64,000 nt of DNA from Salarchaeum japonicum. GTDB lineage: Archaea; Halobacteriota; Halobacteria; Halobacteriales; Halobacteriaceae. The stretch covers positions 1,431,564-1,495,563 of the forward strand of contig NZ_CP085324.1 of the NCBI RefSeq assembly GCF_020614395.1, read 5' to 3'. The notes under the pieces were generated by a model that was not told the DNA's origin, made no database searches, and worked only from the letters and a program-made list of their open reading frames with translations. The position numbers and the translations under genes were made by a program. How positions within the stretch are numbered: the first letter of the stretch is position 1; each line of letters begins with the position of its first letter. Below, in pieces: positions 17,242-25,374 of this stretch.

Positions 17242-17571
17242 ATGTCCGACGACATCGACGTCGAAGTCGAAGTGGAGGTCGAAGTCGACTCCGAAGAACT
17301 CGAATTCGAGGGGAGTTCGACGGAGTACGAGGCCGAACTCGAAGCCGACGGCATCGAAATCGAAGTCGAAGCCGAAGTCGAAATCGAGGACGGCGAAGCG
17401 GGCGAAGGCGACGACGATGAGGCGGACGCAGACGACGAAGAAGACGCGGGCGAAGCGGAGAGCGACGAGTCAGAGGAAGCGTTGGACGAGAGCGACGTGA
17501 CGGAGGACGCCGTGGAGCGCCACCTGGAGCGCGAGGGCGAGGGCGACCACGACGAGATGGACATGGCCTAA
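17242..17571 (+). CDS. Extremely acidic low-complexity protein
   Basis: The 109-residue protein is dominated by Asp, Glu, Val and Ala. The first half alternates Val or Ile with Glu (VEVEVEVEVDSEELEFE, then IEIEVEAEVEIE), which would form an acidic beta strand surface; the middle is a DDDEADADDEEDAGEAE run. The end has two short basic-acidic helices (VERHLEREGEG) and a DEMDMA tail. There is no catalytic motif. It may be a chaperone-like or cation-binding acidic peptide, but composition could also be a by-product of repeat expansion. It converges with the gene at 17578. Confidence 0.6.
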   Translation: MSDDIDVEVEVEVEVDSEELEFEGSSTEYEAELEADGIEIEVEAEVEIEDGEAGEGDDDEADADDEEDAGEAESDESEEALDESDVTEDAVERHLEREGEGDHDEMDMA

Positions 17572-17577
17572 GACCGG

Positions 17578-18402
17578 TTAGAGCCCGCAGCCCGAAATCG
17601 TGGTGCAGTCGACGCCGGCGTCTTCGAGGGCGGCGATGTACTCGTTGAGGCCGATGGCGTCGCTGGCGATGTGGCCGGTGACGACGAGGTTCTTGTCGTC
17701 GTACTCCTCGCGGAGTTCGGCGGCGTCGCTCGCGGAGACGTGGATGTAGATGACGGTGTCGACGCCGTTCTCGAAGTAGGCGCGCGCCACGTCGGCCCCG
17801 CCGTTCGTGCCGGCGGCGTGGTGGACGGCGACCTCGCCGAGTTCGTTGTCGTCCGCGCCGACGCGGGTCTCGATGTCGGTTCTGGCTTCTCGAATCTCCT
17901 CGAATTCGGCGTTGAACGCGTCCGTGAGGTCGGCGACGGTGTCGGACTCGTCGAGCGTCTCGACCACGTCGACGAACGCGCGGCGGCCTAATTCGTCGGG
18001 CGCGAGGTGGACGTTCATGTACGGCTGGTCGAGGTACTCCGCTATGCTGGGGTTGTGGCGGTAGTTCGCGGCGTGCGCGCCGTACTCCGCGCCCTCGCGG
18101 ATGCCGTCGGCGGCGTCCTCGGCCTCGTCCTCGGGGACGCCGTGCGCGGTCATGAACTCGACCTGCTTGTCGAGCACGTCCGTGAAGTCGAGGCGCGCGT
18201 CGTCGCCCGCGGGGTGGTGGGCGAGCGCGAGGTCGAACCCCTCGCGGTGCGCGAGCTGGATTTCGGGGCTTTCGAGGTCGATGCCGACGAGCGCCGTCTC
18301 GATGTCGTCGCCGGGGACGTAGGTGGTGCTGTCGCCGGGCACGTCGTCCCAGCCGACGAGGTCGAGACTGACCTGCATGATCTCCCCGGTAGTGAGTCCC
18401 AT
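17578..18402 (-). CDS. NIF3-like (dinuclear metal centre) protein
   Basis: The 274-residue protein has the NIF3/DUF34 pattern. An N-terminal DLALAHHP with H62/H63, a middle EYGAHAANYRHNPSIAEYL segment, and a C-terminal VVTGHIASDAIGLNEYIAALEDAG provide the histidines and acidic residue that bind two metals in this family. The role of the family is not settled; it has been linked to metal or nucleotide chemistry. I chose the ATG at 18402, eight codons inside the longest reading, because homology-like sequence starts there. It converges with the acidic protein gene. Confidence 0.65.
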   Translation of the reverse strand: MGLTTGEIMQVSLDLVGWDDVPGDSTTYVPGDDIETALVGIDLESPEIQLAHREGFDLALAHHPAGDDARLDFTDVLDKQVEFMTAHGVPEDEAEDAADGIREGAEYGAHAANYRHNPSIAEYLDQPYMNVHLAPDELGRRAFVDVVETLDESDTVADLTDAFNAEFEEIREARTDIETRVGADDNELGEVAVHHAAGTNGGADVARAYFENGVDTVIYIHVSASDAAELREEYDDKNLVVTGHIASDAIGLNEYIAALEDAGVDCTTISGCGL

Positions 18403-18514
18403 ACTCGCGCGTGGGGTGTCGGGCACGTGTAAGGTGGGAAAGCGGCAACCCCGTTTCCGGCAAGCCGGCCCGCGGTCAGCACGGCTTTAGGACGCCCCCT
18501 GATATGTGGACGCG

Positions 18515-19612
18515 ATGACGGACGACCTCTTCACGCCGCTCGAACTCAGGGAGACGGAGATTCCGAACCGACTGATGCTATCCCCGATGTGTCAGTACTC
18601 CTGCGACGGCCTCGACGGCCTCGCAACGGAGTGGCACAACGTCCACCTCGGCACGCGCGCCGTCGGCGGCGCGGGTCTCGTGATGGCCGAAGCGACCGCC
18701 GTGGAACCGCGCGGCCGCATCACCCCCCACGACCTCGGCATCTGGAGCGAAGAGCACGCGGACGCTCTCAAGCGCACCACGGACTTCATCGAATCCCAGG
18801 GCGCGGTCTCCGGCATCCAGCTCGCGCACGCCGGCCGCAAAGCCTCCACGCACCGGCCGTGGGCGGACGAGAACGGCTACGTCCCCATTGAGGACGAGGG
18901 CTGGGAAGTCGTCTCCGCGACGGACGAACCCTACCCCTACGAGACCGACCACCCCACGCACGCGCTCACCACCGACGAAGTTGAGGGCGTCGTCGAGTCC
19001 TTCCGCGAGGCCGCCGAACACGCGCTCGACGCCGGCTTCGACGTGCCCGAAGTCCACGCCGCCCACGGCTACCTCCTCCACCAGTTCCTCAGCCCCGTCA
19101 CCAACGACCGCGACGACAAGTACGGCGGGAGCTTCGAGAACCGCACCCGCATCGTCCGCGAGGTCGTCGAGGCCGTCCGCGACGTCTACCCCGACGACAA
19201 ACCCGTCTTCGTCCGCATCAGCGCGACCGACTGGATAGACGACGAACCCAGCTGGGACGTCGAACAATCCACCCGACTCGCCGACCAACTCAGCGAGGCC
19301 GGCGCAGACCTCATCGACGTCTCCACGGGCGGCATCTCCCCAAAGCAGAACATCGAATGGGTCGGCCCCAACTACCAACTCCGCTTCGCCGAACACATCC
19401 GCGAGAACAAGACCTCCGACATCAAAATCGGGAGCGTCGGCGGCATCACCACCCCCGAACAGGCCGACGCCCTCGTCCGCAACGACCGCGTCGACCTCAC
19501 CATCGTCGGCCGCAAATTCCTCCGCGACCCCTACTTCGGCCTGCACGCCGCCCAAGAACTCGGCCAGGAAGACGCCAACCGCCCGCCCTCCCAGTACCTC
19601 CGGGGCTTCTAA
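18515..19612 (+). CDS. NADH:flavin oxidoreductase, old yellow enzyme family (YqjM-like)
   Basis: The 365-residue TIM-barrel flavoprotein carries LMLSPMCQYSC at 20-30 (the YqjM-type Cys near FMN is C26), QLAHAGRK at 102-109, and H181/H184 with Y186 in EVHAAHGYLLHQFLSP, which bind substrate carbonyl and protonate it. It reduces activated C=C bonds of enones with NAD(P)H. I start at the ATG at 18515; a GTG three codons earlier is possible. A CTTTAG box lies about 29 bp before this ATG. Its stop codon is followed immediately by the first copy of the structured intergenic element. Confidence 0.92.
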   Translation: MTDDLFTPLELRETEIPNRLMLSPMCQYSCDGLDGLATEWHNVHLGTRAVGGAGLVMAEATAVEPRGRITPHDLGIWSEEHADALKRTTDFIESQGAVSGIQLAHAGRKASTHRPWADENGYVPIEDEGWEVVSATDEPYPYETDHPTHALTTDEVEGVVESFREAAEHALDAGFDVPEVHAAHGYLLHQFLSPVTNDRDDKYGGSFENRTRIVREVVEAVRDVYPDDKPVFVRISATDWIDDEPSWDVEQSTRLADQLSEAGADLIDVSTGGISPKQNIEWVGPNYQLRFAEHIRENKTSDIKIGSVGGITTPEQADALVRNDRVDLTIVGRKFLRDPYFGLHAAQELGQEDANRPPSQYLRGF

Positions 19613-19884
19613 CCCACCTTTTTACGGTGAGGAGGTCGCTCCGCGACCCCCTCCGGCAAAAAACCTGGAGGGAAAATGCCGGTCGCCTCCGGCGACCGGA
19701 GCTCACGCGACGGACTGTGCGGCCTGAGCGTGACTCAGTCAGACGGTTCGTCTGACGCGAAATCGCGGCGCGAAGCGCCGCGAATGCTCACAAACGCCGC
19801 GAGCGCTCGATTCCTCTTGAGTGGTTTCACGCATCGGACGAACGTTCAAGTAGGAAGCCGCGGCCAGCGGGCGGTATCTACTGA
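19613..19884 (+). repeat. Structured intergenic element, copy A
   Basis: A gene-free stretch starting one base after the stop codon of the flavin reductase. It opens CCCACCTTTTTAC, then a hairpin GGTCGC-TCC-GCGACC (19634-19648), a linker CAAAAAACCTGGAGGGAAAA (19657-19676), and a 9-bp hairpin with TCC loop (19679-19699). Further perfect hairpins follow at 19738-19756 and 19763-19783. It ends with a conserved block from GAACGTTCAA (19840) to TACTGA (19884). Copy B at 50696 shares both end blocks and the hairpin logic. The T-run could also terminate the upstream transcript. From 19885 to 20053 I see only a TTTAAG box near 19970 that may be the trkH promoter. Confidence 0.8.
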
Positions 19885-20053
19885 GAATCGTCGCGCGTCG
19901 GGCCGCGAAACCCGGCGACCAGCCGGCGCGCGAACCGCGGGGTCGTCGTGTCAGCCACAAAACCCGGATTTAAGGGTTCGGCGAGCGTTCAGTCCGACGA
20001 GACGTGACTCGTTCGCCCACCCCCGAGAGACCGCCGGCCGCGAGTAGCGCCCG

Positions 20054-21547
20054 ATGAGCCTGCGCGTCCGCTGGCGCGCAAGCCTGAAACTCGTCGGTGT
20101 CGTCCTGAAGTGGCTGTGGGTGCCGCTCACGGCACCGCTCCTCGTCGCGCTCTACGACGGCACGCCCATCCTCCCGTTCGTCGTTCCGATGGCCGTCACT
20201 GCGCTCCTCGGGGTGTCGCTCGAACGAATCCCGGAAGACGCCGACGTGCACGTCCGCGAAGCCTTCCTGATGGTCGCGCTCACCTGGCTGAGCGTCGCCG
20301 TCGCCGGGTCGCTCCCATTCCTCATCGCGCAGAACGGCGTGCTCGCACATCCCGTGAACGCGCTGTTCGAGGCGATGAGCGGCGTCACCACGACCGGCGC
20401 GACCGTCATCGTGGACTTCGACGCGCACTCGCGCGCCATCTTCCTCTGGCGGTCGCTCCTCCAGTGGCTCGGCGGCCTCGGCGTGCTCGTGCTCGCGACA
20501 GCCGTCCTCTCCCGCGTCTCCGTCGGTGGCGCGCAACTCATGGAGACGGAGACCCAGACGAAGGACGTCAAGCTCACGCCGAAGATTTCGGAGACGGCGC
20601 GGTTGCTCTGGACGATTTACATCGCGCTCACGGCGCTCGCCGTCGCCGTCCTCTACACCCTGAACCTCGCGGGCGTCGCGCCCGAGATGACGCTGTTCGA
20701 CGCCATCGCGCACGCCCTCACGTCCGTCTCGACGAGCGGGTTCTCGCCGCGCGCGAACAGCATCGCGGAGTTCTCCCCGGCGGTGCAGTGGGCGCTCGTG
20801 CCGTTCATGGTCGCGGGCGCGACGAGTTTCGTCCTCATCTACCACGCCGCCACCGGGGACACGAATCGCGCGCGCAACAGCAGCGAGTTCCGGTTCTACA
20901 TCGGGACGCTGACGGCGTTCGCGCTCGCCGCCGTCACCCTCCTCACGCTCGACTCCGGCCTCGGACTCTCCGGGCTGGAGACGGTGCGGCACGCGGTCTT
21001 CCAGGTAGTATCTATCGTGACGACGACCGGGTACGCGAGCACGGACTTCAACGTCTGGTCGTCGAGCGCGAAGGCCCTGCTGTTCGCGGGGATGTTCGTC
21101 GGCGGGATGGCGGGGAGCACGACGTGCTCCATCAAGGCCGTGCGGTGGCTGGTCGTCCTGAAGTCGCTGCGCCGCGACCTCTACACGTCCGCGCTCCCGG
21201 ACGCCGTCCGGCCGGTTCGGATGGGCGGGAGCGTCGTGGAGGAGGAGACGGTTCGCGACATCTACGCGTACGTCCTCCTGACGCTCGTGTTCTTCGCGGC
21301 GGCGGCCGCGTTCGTCGCTATCGACGCCGCGCGCGTCGGCCTGGCGGTGAGCGAGTTCGAGGCGATGGGCGCGGCGGCGTCCACCTTCCTGAACATCGGG
21401 CCGGCGTTCGGGCTCGCGGGTCCGCTCGCGAACTACGAGTCCTTCCCGGTCTCGACGAAGCTCGTGATGACGGTGCTGATGTGGATCGGCCGCATCGAAA
21501 TCGTGCCCGTGCTCGTGTTGTTGACGCCGACGTTCTGGCGGTCTTAG
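20054..21547 (+). CDS. trkH: TrkH-family potassium transport protein
   Basis: The 497-residue integral membrane protein has the four pore loops of the Trk/Ktr/HKT family: TTTGA (112-116), STSGFS, TTTGYAS and FLNIGPAFG, each followed by a transmembrane helix, and a C-terminal tail. It conducts K+ inwards across the cytoplasmic membrane and normally needs a TrkA regulatory subunit; none is adjacent. Potassium uptake is central to the salt-in strategy of haloarchaea. It converges with the MFS gene, sharing stop bases (TTAG). Confidence 0.92.
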   Translation: MSLRVRWRASLKLVGVVLKWLWVPLTAPLLVALYDGTPILPFVVPMAVTALLGVSLERIPEDADVHVREAFLMVALTWLSVAVAGSLPFLIAQNGVLAHPVNALFEAMSGVTTTGATVIVDFDAHSRAIFLWRSLLQWLGGLGVLVLATAVLSRVSVGGAQLMETETQTKDVKLTPKISETARLLWTIYIALTALAVAVLYTLNLAGVAPEMTLFDAIAHALTSVSTSGFSPRANSIAEFSPAVQWALVPFMVAGATSFVLIYHAATGDTNRARNSSEFRFYIGTLTAFALAAVTLLTLDSGLGLSGLETVRHAVFQVVSIVTTTGYASTDFNVWSSSAKALLFAGMFVGGMAGSTTCSIKAVRWLVVLKSLRRDLYTSALPDAVRPVRMGGSVVEEETVRDIYAYVLLTLVFFAAAAAFVAIDAARVGLAVSEFEAMGAAASTFLNIGPAFGLAGPLANYESFPVSTKLVMTVLMWIGRIEIVPVLVLLTPTFWRS

Positions 21548-22815
21548 ACCTGTCTCGCGGCGAGGAGCGCGCCGACGAGGACGAACCCGGCCGCGGCGAC
21601 GAACGCCACCGGGTAGCTCGCGCTGGTGGCGAGCCAGCCGCCGAGGAGGCTCCCGAGGCCGGTCGCGATGCCGCCGAGCGCGCCGTACGCGCCGAGCGCG
21701 TCGCCGCGTATCGCGGGCGGTGCGAGGCGGGTGACGATGCTCGTGGCGGTGACGGCGACGACCGCCCACGTCACGCCGACGGCGAGGAAGAGCACGAGGA
21801 GCGCGAGGAGCCCGGGGAGCGCGGGGAGGAACGCGACGAGCGCGACGGCGGGGAAGAGGAAGACGCGCGCGGCGAGCGCGGCGAGTTGGACGAGTCGCGC
21901 GCCGTACTGCGTGGCGAGCGCGCCGGCGCGGGCGTAGAAGGCGGCGGAGGCGGCGCTGGACGCGAGGAACACGACGAACACGTCGGTGGAGCCGTAGCCG
22001 AGGTCGGTAAGGAAGGCGGGGAGCGGGCCGAAGAACGTCGCGAACCCGGTGAACGCGAGGAAGACGGCGGCGAGGTAGGCGGCGAGCGCGGGCGTGAGTC
22101 GCGCGGCGAGCGTTCGGGGGTGGAGGCGGCGTATCGCCCAGAACGACCGGAGGCCGCTGAAGGGGTTGATGCGGGCGGCGCGCCCGGAGCCGCGGAGGAC
22201 GCGCTCGACAGTCGCGGTGGAGCGCCCGAAGCGCTCGATGGAGACGGTGGGCTGGGGGAGCCAGCGCCACGCGAGGACGAACGCGAGCGCGGTGACGGCG
22301 GTGGAGAGGCCGAAGAACCAGCGCTGGGCGGCGACGGGGGCGAGGACGCGGCCGGCGACGGCGGCGTTCCAGACGGTGCCGGCGAGGAGGCCGGCGAGCC
22401 AGCCGTACCCCTGCACTTCGTTGAGGCGGCCGATGCGGGCGTCCCAGCCGGATTCGGGAACGTCGGCGACGGCGAGGAGGGTGAGGACGGGCGCGGCGGC
22501 GGCGGCCGCGAACAGCAGGGCGGTGTTCGCGGCGACGACGAACCAGACGGAGGAGACGAGGGGGAAGACGGCGAACGCGAGCGCGGCCGCGCCGAGGCTG
22601 ATGAGGACGAACGGCCGGTAGCGGCCGGTCGTGGAGGCGAGGCGTCCCCACGCGAGCGCGCCGGGAACGCCGGCGAACGCGCCGGTCGCCGCGATGAGGC
22701 CGACGACGAACGCGTCCGCGCCGAGCGCGAGCGCGTACAGCGGGACGAGGACGGACGCCGCGCCGATGGCGGCGTACCCGAGCGCCCACGCGTACAGCCA
22801 GCGGTCGGAAGTCAC
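21544..22815 (-). CDS. MFS transporter
   Basis: The 423-residue protein is composed of 12 hydrophobic helices with a longer central cytoplasmic loop (about 185-215, INPFSGLRSFWAIRRLHP). The charged loop between helices 2 and 3 (WGRLASTTGRYRPFV) matches the GxLaDrxGrr signature of the major facilitator superfamily. It probably exports or imports a small solute using an ion gradient. It overlaps trkH tail to tail by four bases and diverges from the NCS2 permease gene with 88 bp between starts. Substrate unknown. Confidence 0.88.
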   Translation of the reverse strand: MTSDRWLYAWALGYAAIGAASVLVPLYALALGADAFVVGLIAATGAFAGVPGALAWGRLASTTGRYRPFVLISLGAAALAFAVFPLVSSVWFVVAANTALLFAAAAAAPVLTLLAVADVPESGWDARIGRLNEVQGYGWLAGLLAGTVWNAAVAGRVLAPVAAQRWFFGLSTAVTALAFVLAWRWLPQPTVSIERFGRSTATVERVLRGSGRAARINPFSGLRSFWAIRRLHPRTLAARLTPALAAYLAAVFLAFTGFATFFGPLPAFLTDLGYGSTDVFVVFLASSAASAAFYARAGALATQYGARLVQLAALAARVFLFPAVALVAFLPALPGLLALLVLFLAVGVTWAVVAVTATSIVTRLAPPAIRGDALGAYGALGGIATGLGSLLGGWLATSASYPVAFVAAAGFVLVGALLAARQV

Positions 22816-22903
22816 GCTCGTGAGGTATCTCGGGCGTGTGAAAGCGGTTGCGTTCGCGGAAGAACGCCGTGTTTATCCCCCGTGGTTCTGTGCGGTTTAC
22901 CCG

Positions 22904-24469
22904 ATGAGTTCTGACGAGACGCCCCCCGAGGGGATGGCGGGCGAACCGGGAACGGAGCGCGTGGAGTCGTCCATGGTGGAGTACGGTATCGAGGACGAAC
23001 CGCCGCTGGGGCGCGCGGCGGCGCTCGGCCTCCAGCACTACCTGACGATGGTCGGCGCGAACATCGCGGTGCCGCTCATCCTCGCGTCCGCGATCGGGAT
23101 GCCGGTGGGCGCGACCGCCCAGTTGGTGGGGACGTTCTTCGTCGTCTCCGGGGTGGCGACGCTCGCGCAGACGACGCTCGGGAACCGCTACCCCATCGTG
23201 CAGGGCGCGTCGTTCGCGCTGCTCGCGCCCGCGCTCGCCATCGTCGGCGTGATTGCGAGCCAGCCGAACCCGCCGAGCTGGGAAGTGATGCTGCGCCAGC
23301 TCCAGGGCGCGATTATCGTCGCCGCGCTCGCGGAGACGGTCATCGGGTACGTCGGCCTCGTCGGCTGGCTCAAACGGTATATCTCGCCGGTGAGCATCGC
23401 GCCGACCATCGCGCTCATCGGGCTCGCGCTGTTCAACGCGCCCCAGATCATCGACGTGAACGCGCAGATGGCGGGCGCACAGCAGAACTGGTACCTGCTC
23501 GGCCTCACCGTCCTGCTCATCGTCGGGTTCAGTCAGTACCTCTCGACGGTGAGCACGGCGTTCCGGCTCTACCCCGTCCTCATCGGCATCGTGACCGCGT
23601 GGGGTGTCGCCGCCGTCCTCTCCGTCGTCGGCGTCATCGGGCCGAACGCGTACGGCTACGTGGACTTCTCGCAGGTCACGTCCGCGCCCGCGCTCACCGT
23701 GCCATCGCCGTTCCAGTGGGGAACGCCGCTGTTCACACCGGCCTACATCGTCGGGATGTTCGCGGGATTCCTCGCGTCGATATTCGAGTCGTTCGGCGAC
23801 TACCACGCCGTCGCCCGGCTCTCCGGGACGGGCGCGCCGTCCGCGAAACGCATCGACCACGGCATCGGCATGGAAGGCCTGATGAGCGCGTTCGCGGGCG
23901 TCATGGGCACCGGGAACGGCTCCACGTCCTACTCCGAGAACGTCGGCGCTATCGGCCTCACCGGCGTCGCCTCCCGGTACGTCGTCCAGCTCGGCGCGCT
24001 GTTCATGCTCGTCGTCGGGTTCGTCGGGTACGTCGGCGGCCTCGTCACGACCATCCCCGACCCCATCGTCGGCGGGCTGTTCGTCGCGATGTTCGGCCAG
24101 ATCGTCGCGGTCGGCCTCTCGAACCTCAAGTACGTCGACCTCGATTCCTCCCGGAACATCTACGTGCTCGGGTTCTCGCTGTTCGTCGGGCTCGCCGTCC
24201 CCGCCTACATGGGCGGCGTGCCGGACGCCTCGGTGTTGCAGGCCGGGTTCGCGGACGTGCCCGTGCTCGGCGTCGTCCTGGGAACCGAAGTCGTCGCGCA
24301 GACAGTGTACGTCGTCGGCGGCACCGGGATGGCGGTCGGCGGGCTGACCGCGTTCGTGCTGGACAACACGATTCCGGGGAGCCGAGAGGAGCGCGGCCTC
24401 GACGAGTGGTCGTCGCTCACCGAGGACGAGGGCGCGTTCGAATCGGCGTGGGAGCGCCTCCGTCAGTAG
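22904..24469 (+). CDS. NCS2-family nucleobase (uracil/xanthine) permease
   Basis: The 521-residue protein has an acidic cytoplasmic N-terminus (about 45 residues) and about 14 membrane segments. NCS2 landmarks are present: YPIVQGASFALLAPALAI, and GTGNGSTSYSENVGAIGLTGVASR, the substrate-binding region of the family. It imports uracil, xanthine or related bases by symport. The start at 22904 is supported by a GTTTATCC box about 30 bp upstream; the frame is open further upstream over the divergent MFS gene, but that part is a shadow. It overlaps the convergent ZIP gene by seven bases. Confidence 0.9.
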   Translation: MSSDETPPEGMAGEPGTERVESSMVEYGIEDEPPLGRAAALGLQHYLTMVGANIAVPLILASAIGMPVGATAQLVGTFFVVSGVATLAQTTLGNRYPIVQGASFALLAPALAIVGVIASQPNPPSWEVMLRQLQGAIIVAALAETVIGYVGLVGWLKRYISPVSIAPTIALIGLALFNAPQIIDVNAQMAGAQQNWYLLGLTVLLIVGFSQYLSTVSTAFRLYPVLIGIVTAWGVAAVLSVVGVIGPNAYGYVDFSQVTSAPALTVPSPFQWGTPLFTPAYIVGMFAGFLASIFESFGDYHAVARLSGTGAPSAKRIDHGIGMEGLMSAFAGVMGTGNGSTSYSENVGAIGLTGVASRYVVQLGALFMLVVGFVGYVGGLVTTIPDPIVGGLFVAMFGQIVAVGLSNLKYVDLDSSRNIYVLGFSLFVGLAVPAYMGGVPDASVLQAGFADVPVLGVVLGTEVVAQTVYVVGGTGMAVGGLTAFVLDNTIPGSREERGLDEWSSLTEDEGAFESAWERLRQ

Positions 24470-25269
24470 AGAAGGAGGGGGAGCATCGCGAGTGCGCCGA
24501 CGACGAGGCCGGCGGCGAGTTCGGGAACCCCGCCGTTGTCGAGGGGTCGTCCCGTTTCGCGGGCTTCCGGGATGAACTCGGTGAGGACGAGGTAGGTCAT
24601 CGCGCCGGCGGCGAACCCGAAGCCGTACGGGAGGAAGACGCGCGCCCACCGCACGAAGACGAACGCGATGCCCGCGCCGATGGGCTGGGGGAGACTGCTG
24701 AAGACGGCCGCGCCGACCATCCGCCACTTGCTCATCCCGAGGTTCTTCAGGGGAATCGAGACGGCGAGGCCCTCGGGGACGTTGTGGATGCTGATGGCGA
24801 CGGTCATGAAGACGGCGAGGACGGGGACGGAGAACCCGAGGAAGACGAGCGTGTTCTCGGCGGTTTCGAGGCCGAGGTTCGCGAAGCTGACGCCGACGGC
24901 GACGCCCTCGGGGAAGGAGTGGACGGTGAGGACGCCGAGGATGAGGACGAGTTTCCGGAAGTCGGCCTCCGCGAACTCCCGGGGGTCTACCTCGGCGTCG
25001 GTGATGACGCGGTGGGCGACGACGACGAGGACGACGCCGGCGAGCGCGCCGACGCCGACTTCGGTGGGGGTGCCGTGGTCGAGCCCCTGGAGTATCAGGC
25101 CGAACCCGGACGCGGAGAGCATGATGCCGGACGCGAGCCCCCAGAGCGCGACCGTCCAGCGGTCGCTCACGTCGTCCACGACGAAGAAGGGGAGCGCGCC
25201 GAGCCCGGTCGCGAGGCACGTGACGAGGCCGGCGAGCACGACGAACGCGAGCGCGGAGAGCGAGACCAT
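24463..25269 (-). CDS. ZIP-family divalent metal transporter
   Basis: The 268-residue membrane protein has eight predicted helices. Helix IV contains HSFPEGVAVG (H117, E121) and helix V contains HNVPEGLAVS (H162, E166), the paired metal-binding motifs of the ZIP family. It likely brings Zn2+ or another divalent metal into the cytoplasm. It converges with the NCS2 permease gene and diverges from the acetyl-CoA synthetase gene. An AT-rich segment at about 25300-25350 between them holds promoter-like boxes for both directions. Confidence 0.9.
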   Translation of the reverse strand: MVSLSALAFVVLAGLVTCLATGLGALPFFVVDDVSDRWTVALWGLASGIMLSASGFGLILQGLDHGTPTEVGVGALAGVVLVVVAHRVITDAEVDPREFAEADFRKLVLILGVLTVHSFPEGVAVGVSFANLGLETAENTLVFLGFSVPVLAVFMTVAISIHNVPEGLAVSIPLKNLGMSKWRMVGAAVFSSLPQPIGAGIAFVFVRWARVFLPYGFGFAAGAMTYLVLTEFIPEARETGRPLDNGGVPELAAGLVVGALAMLPLLLY

Positions 25270-25374
25270 ATCTGCCGTTCCCGCCGAAGACTACTTGTAG
25301 CTTTGCAAACATTTTTTGGCGTTCCTAAAACTCGGCGGGTGGTTTTATCGGCCGACCGCCCCACTAGCTAGGCG

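Noticed and set aside
19970-25312. Open frame of about 1780 codons on the minus strand
   Set aside because: It runs antisense or out of frame through trkH, the MFS, NCS2 and ZIP genes, is full of Arg/Pro/His-rich low-complexity sequence and has no conserved motif; it is a by-product of high G+C with few stop codons.
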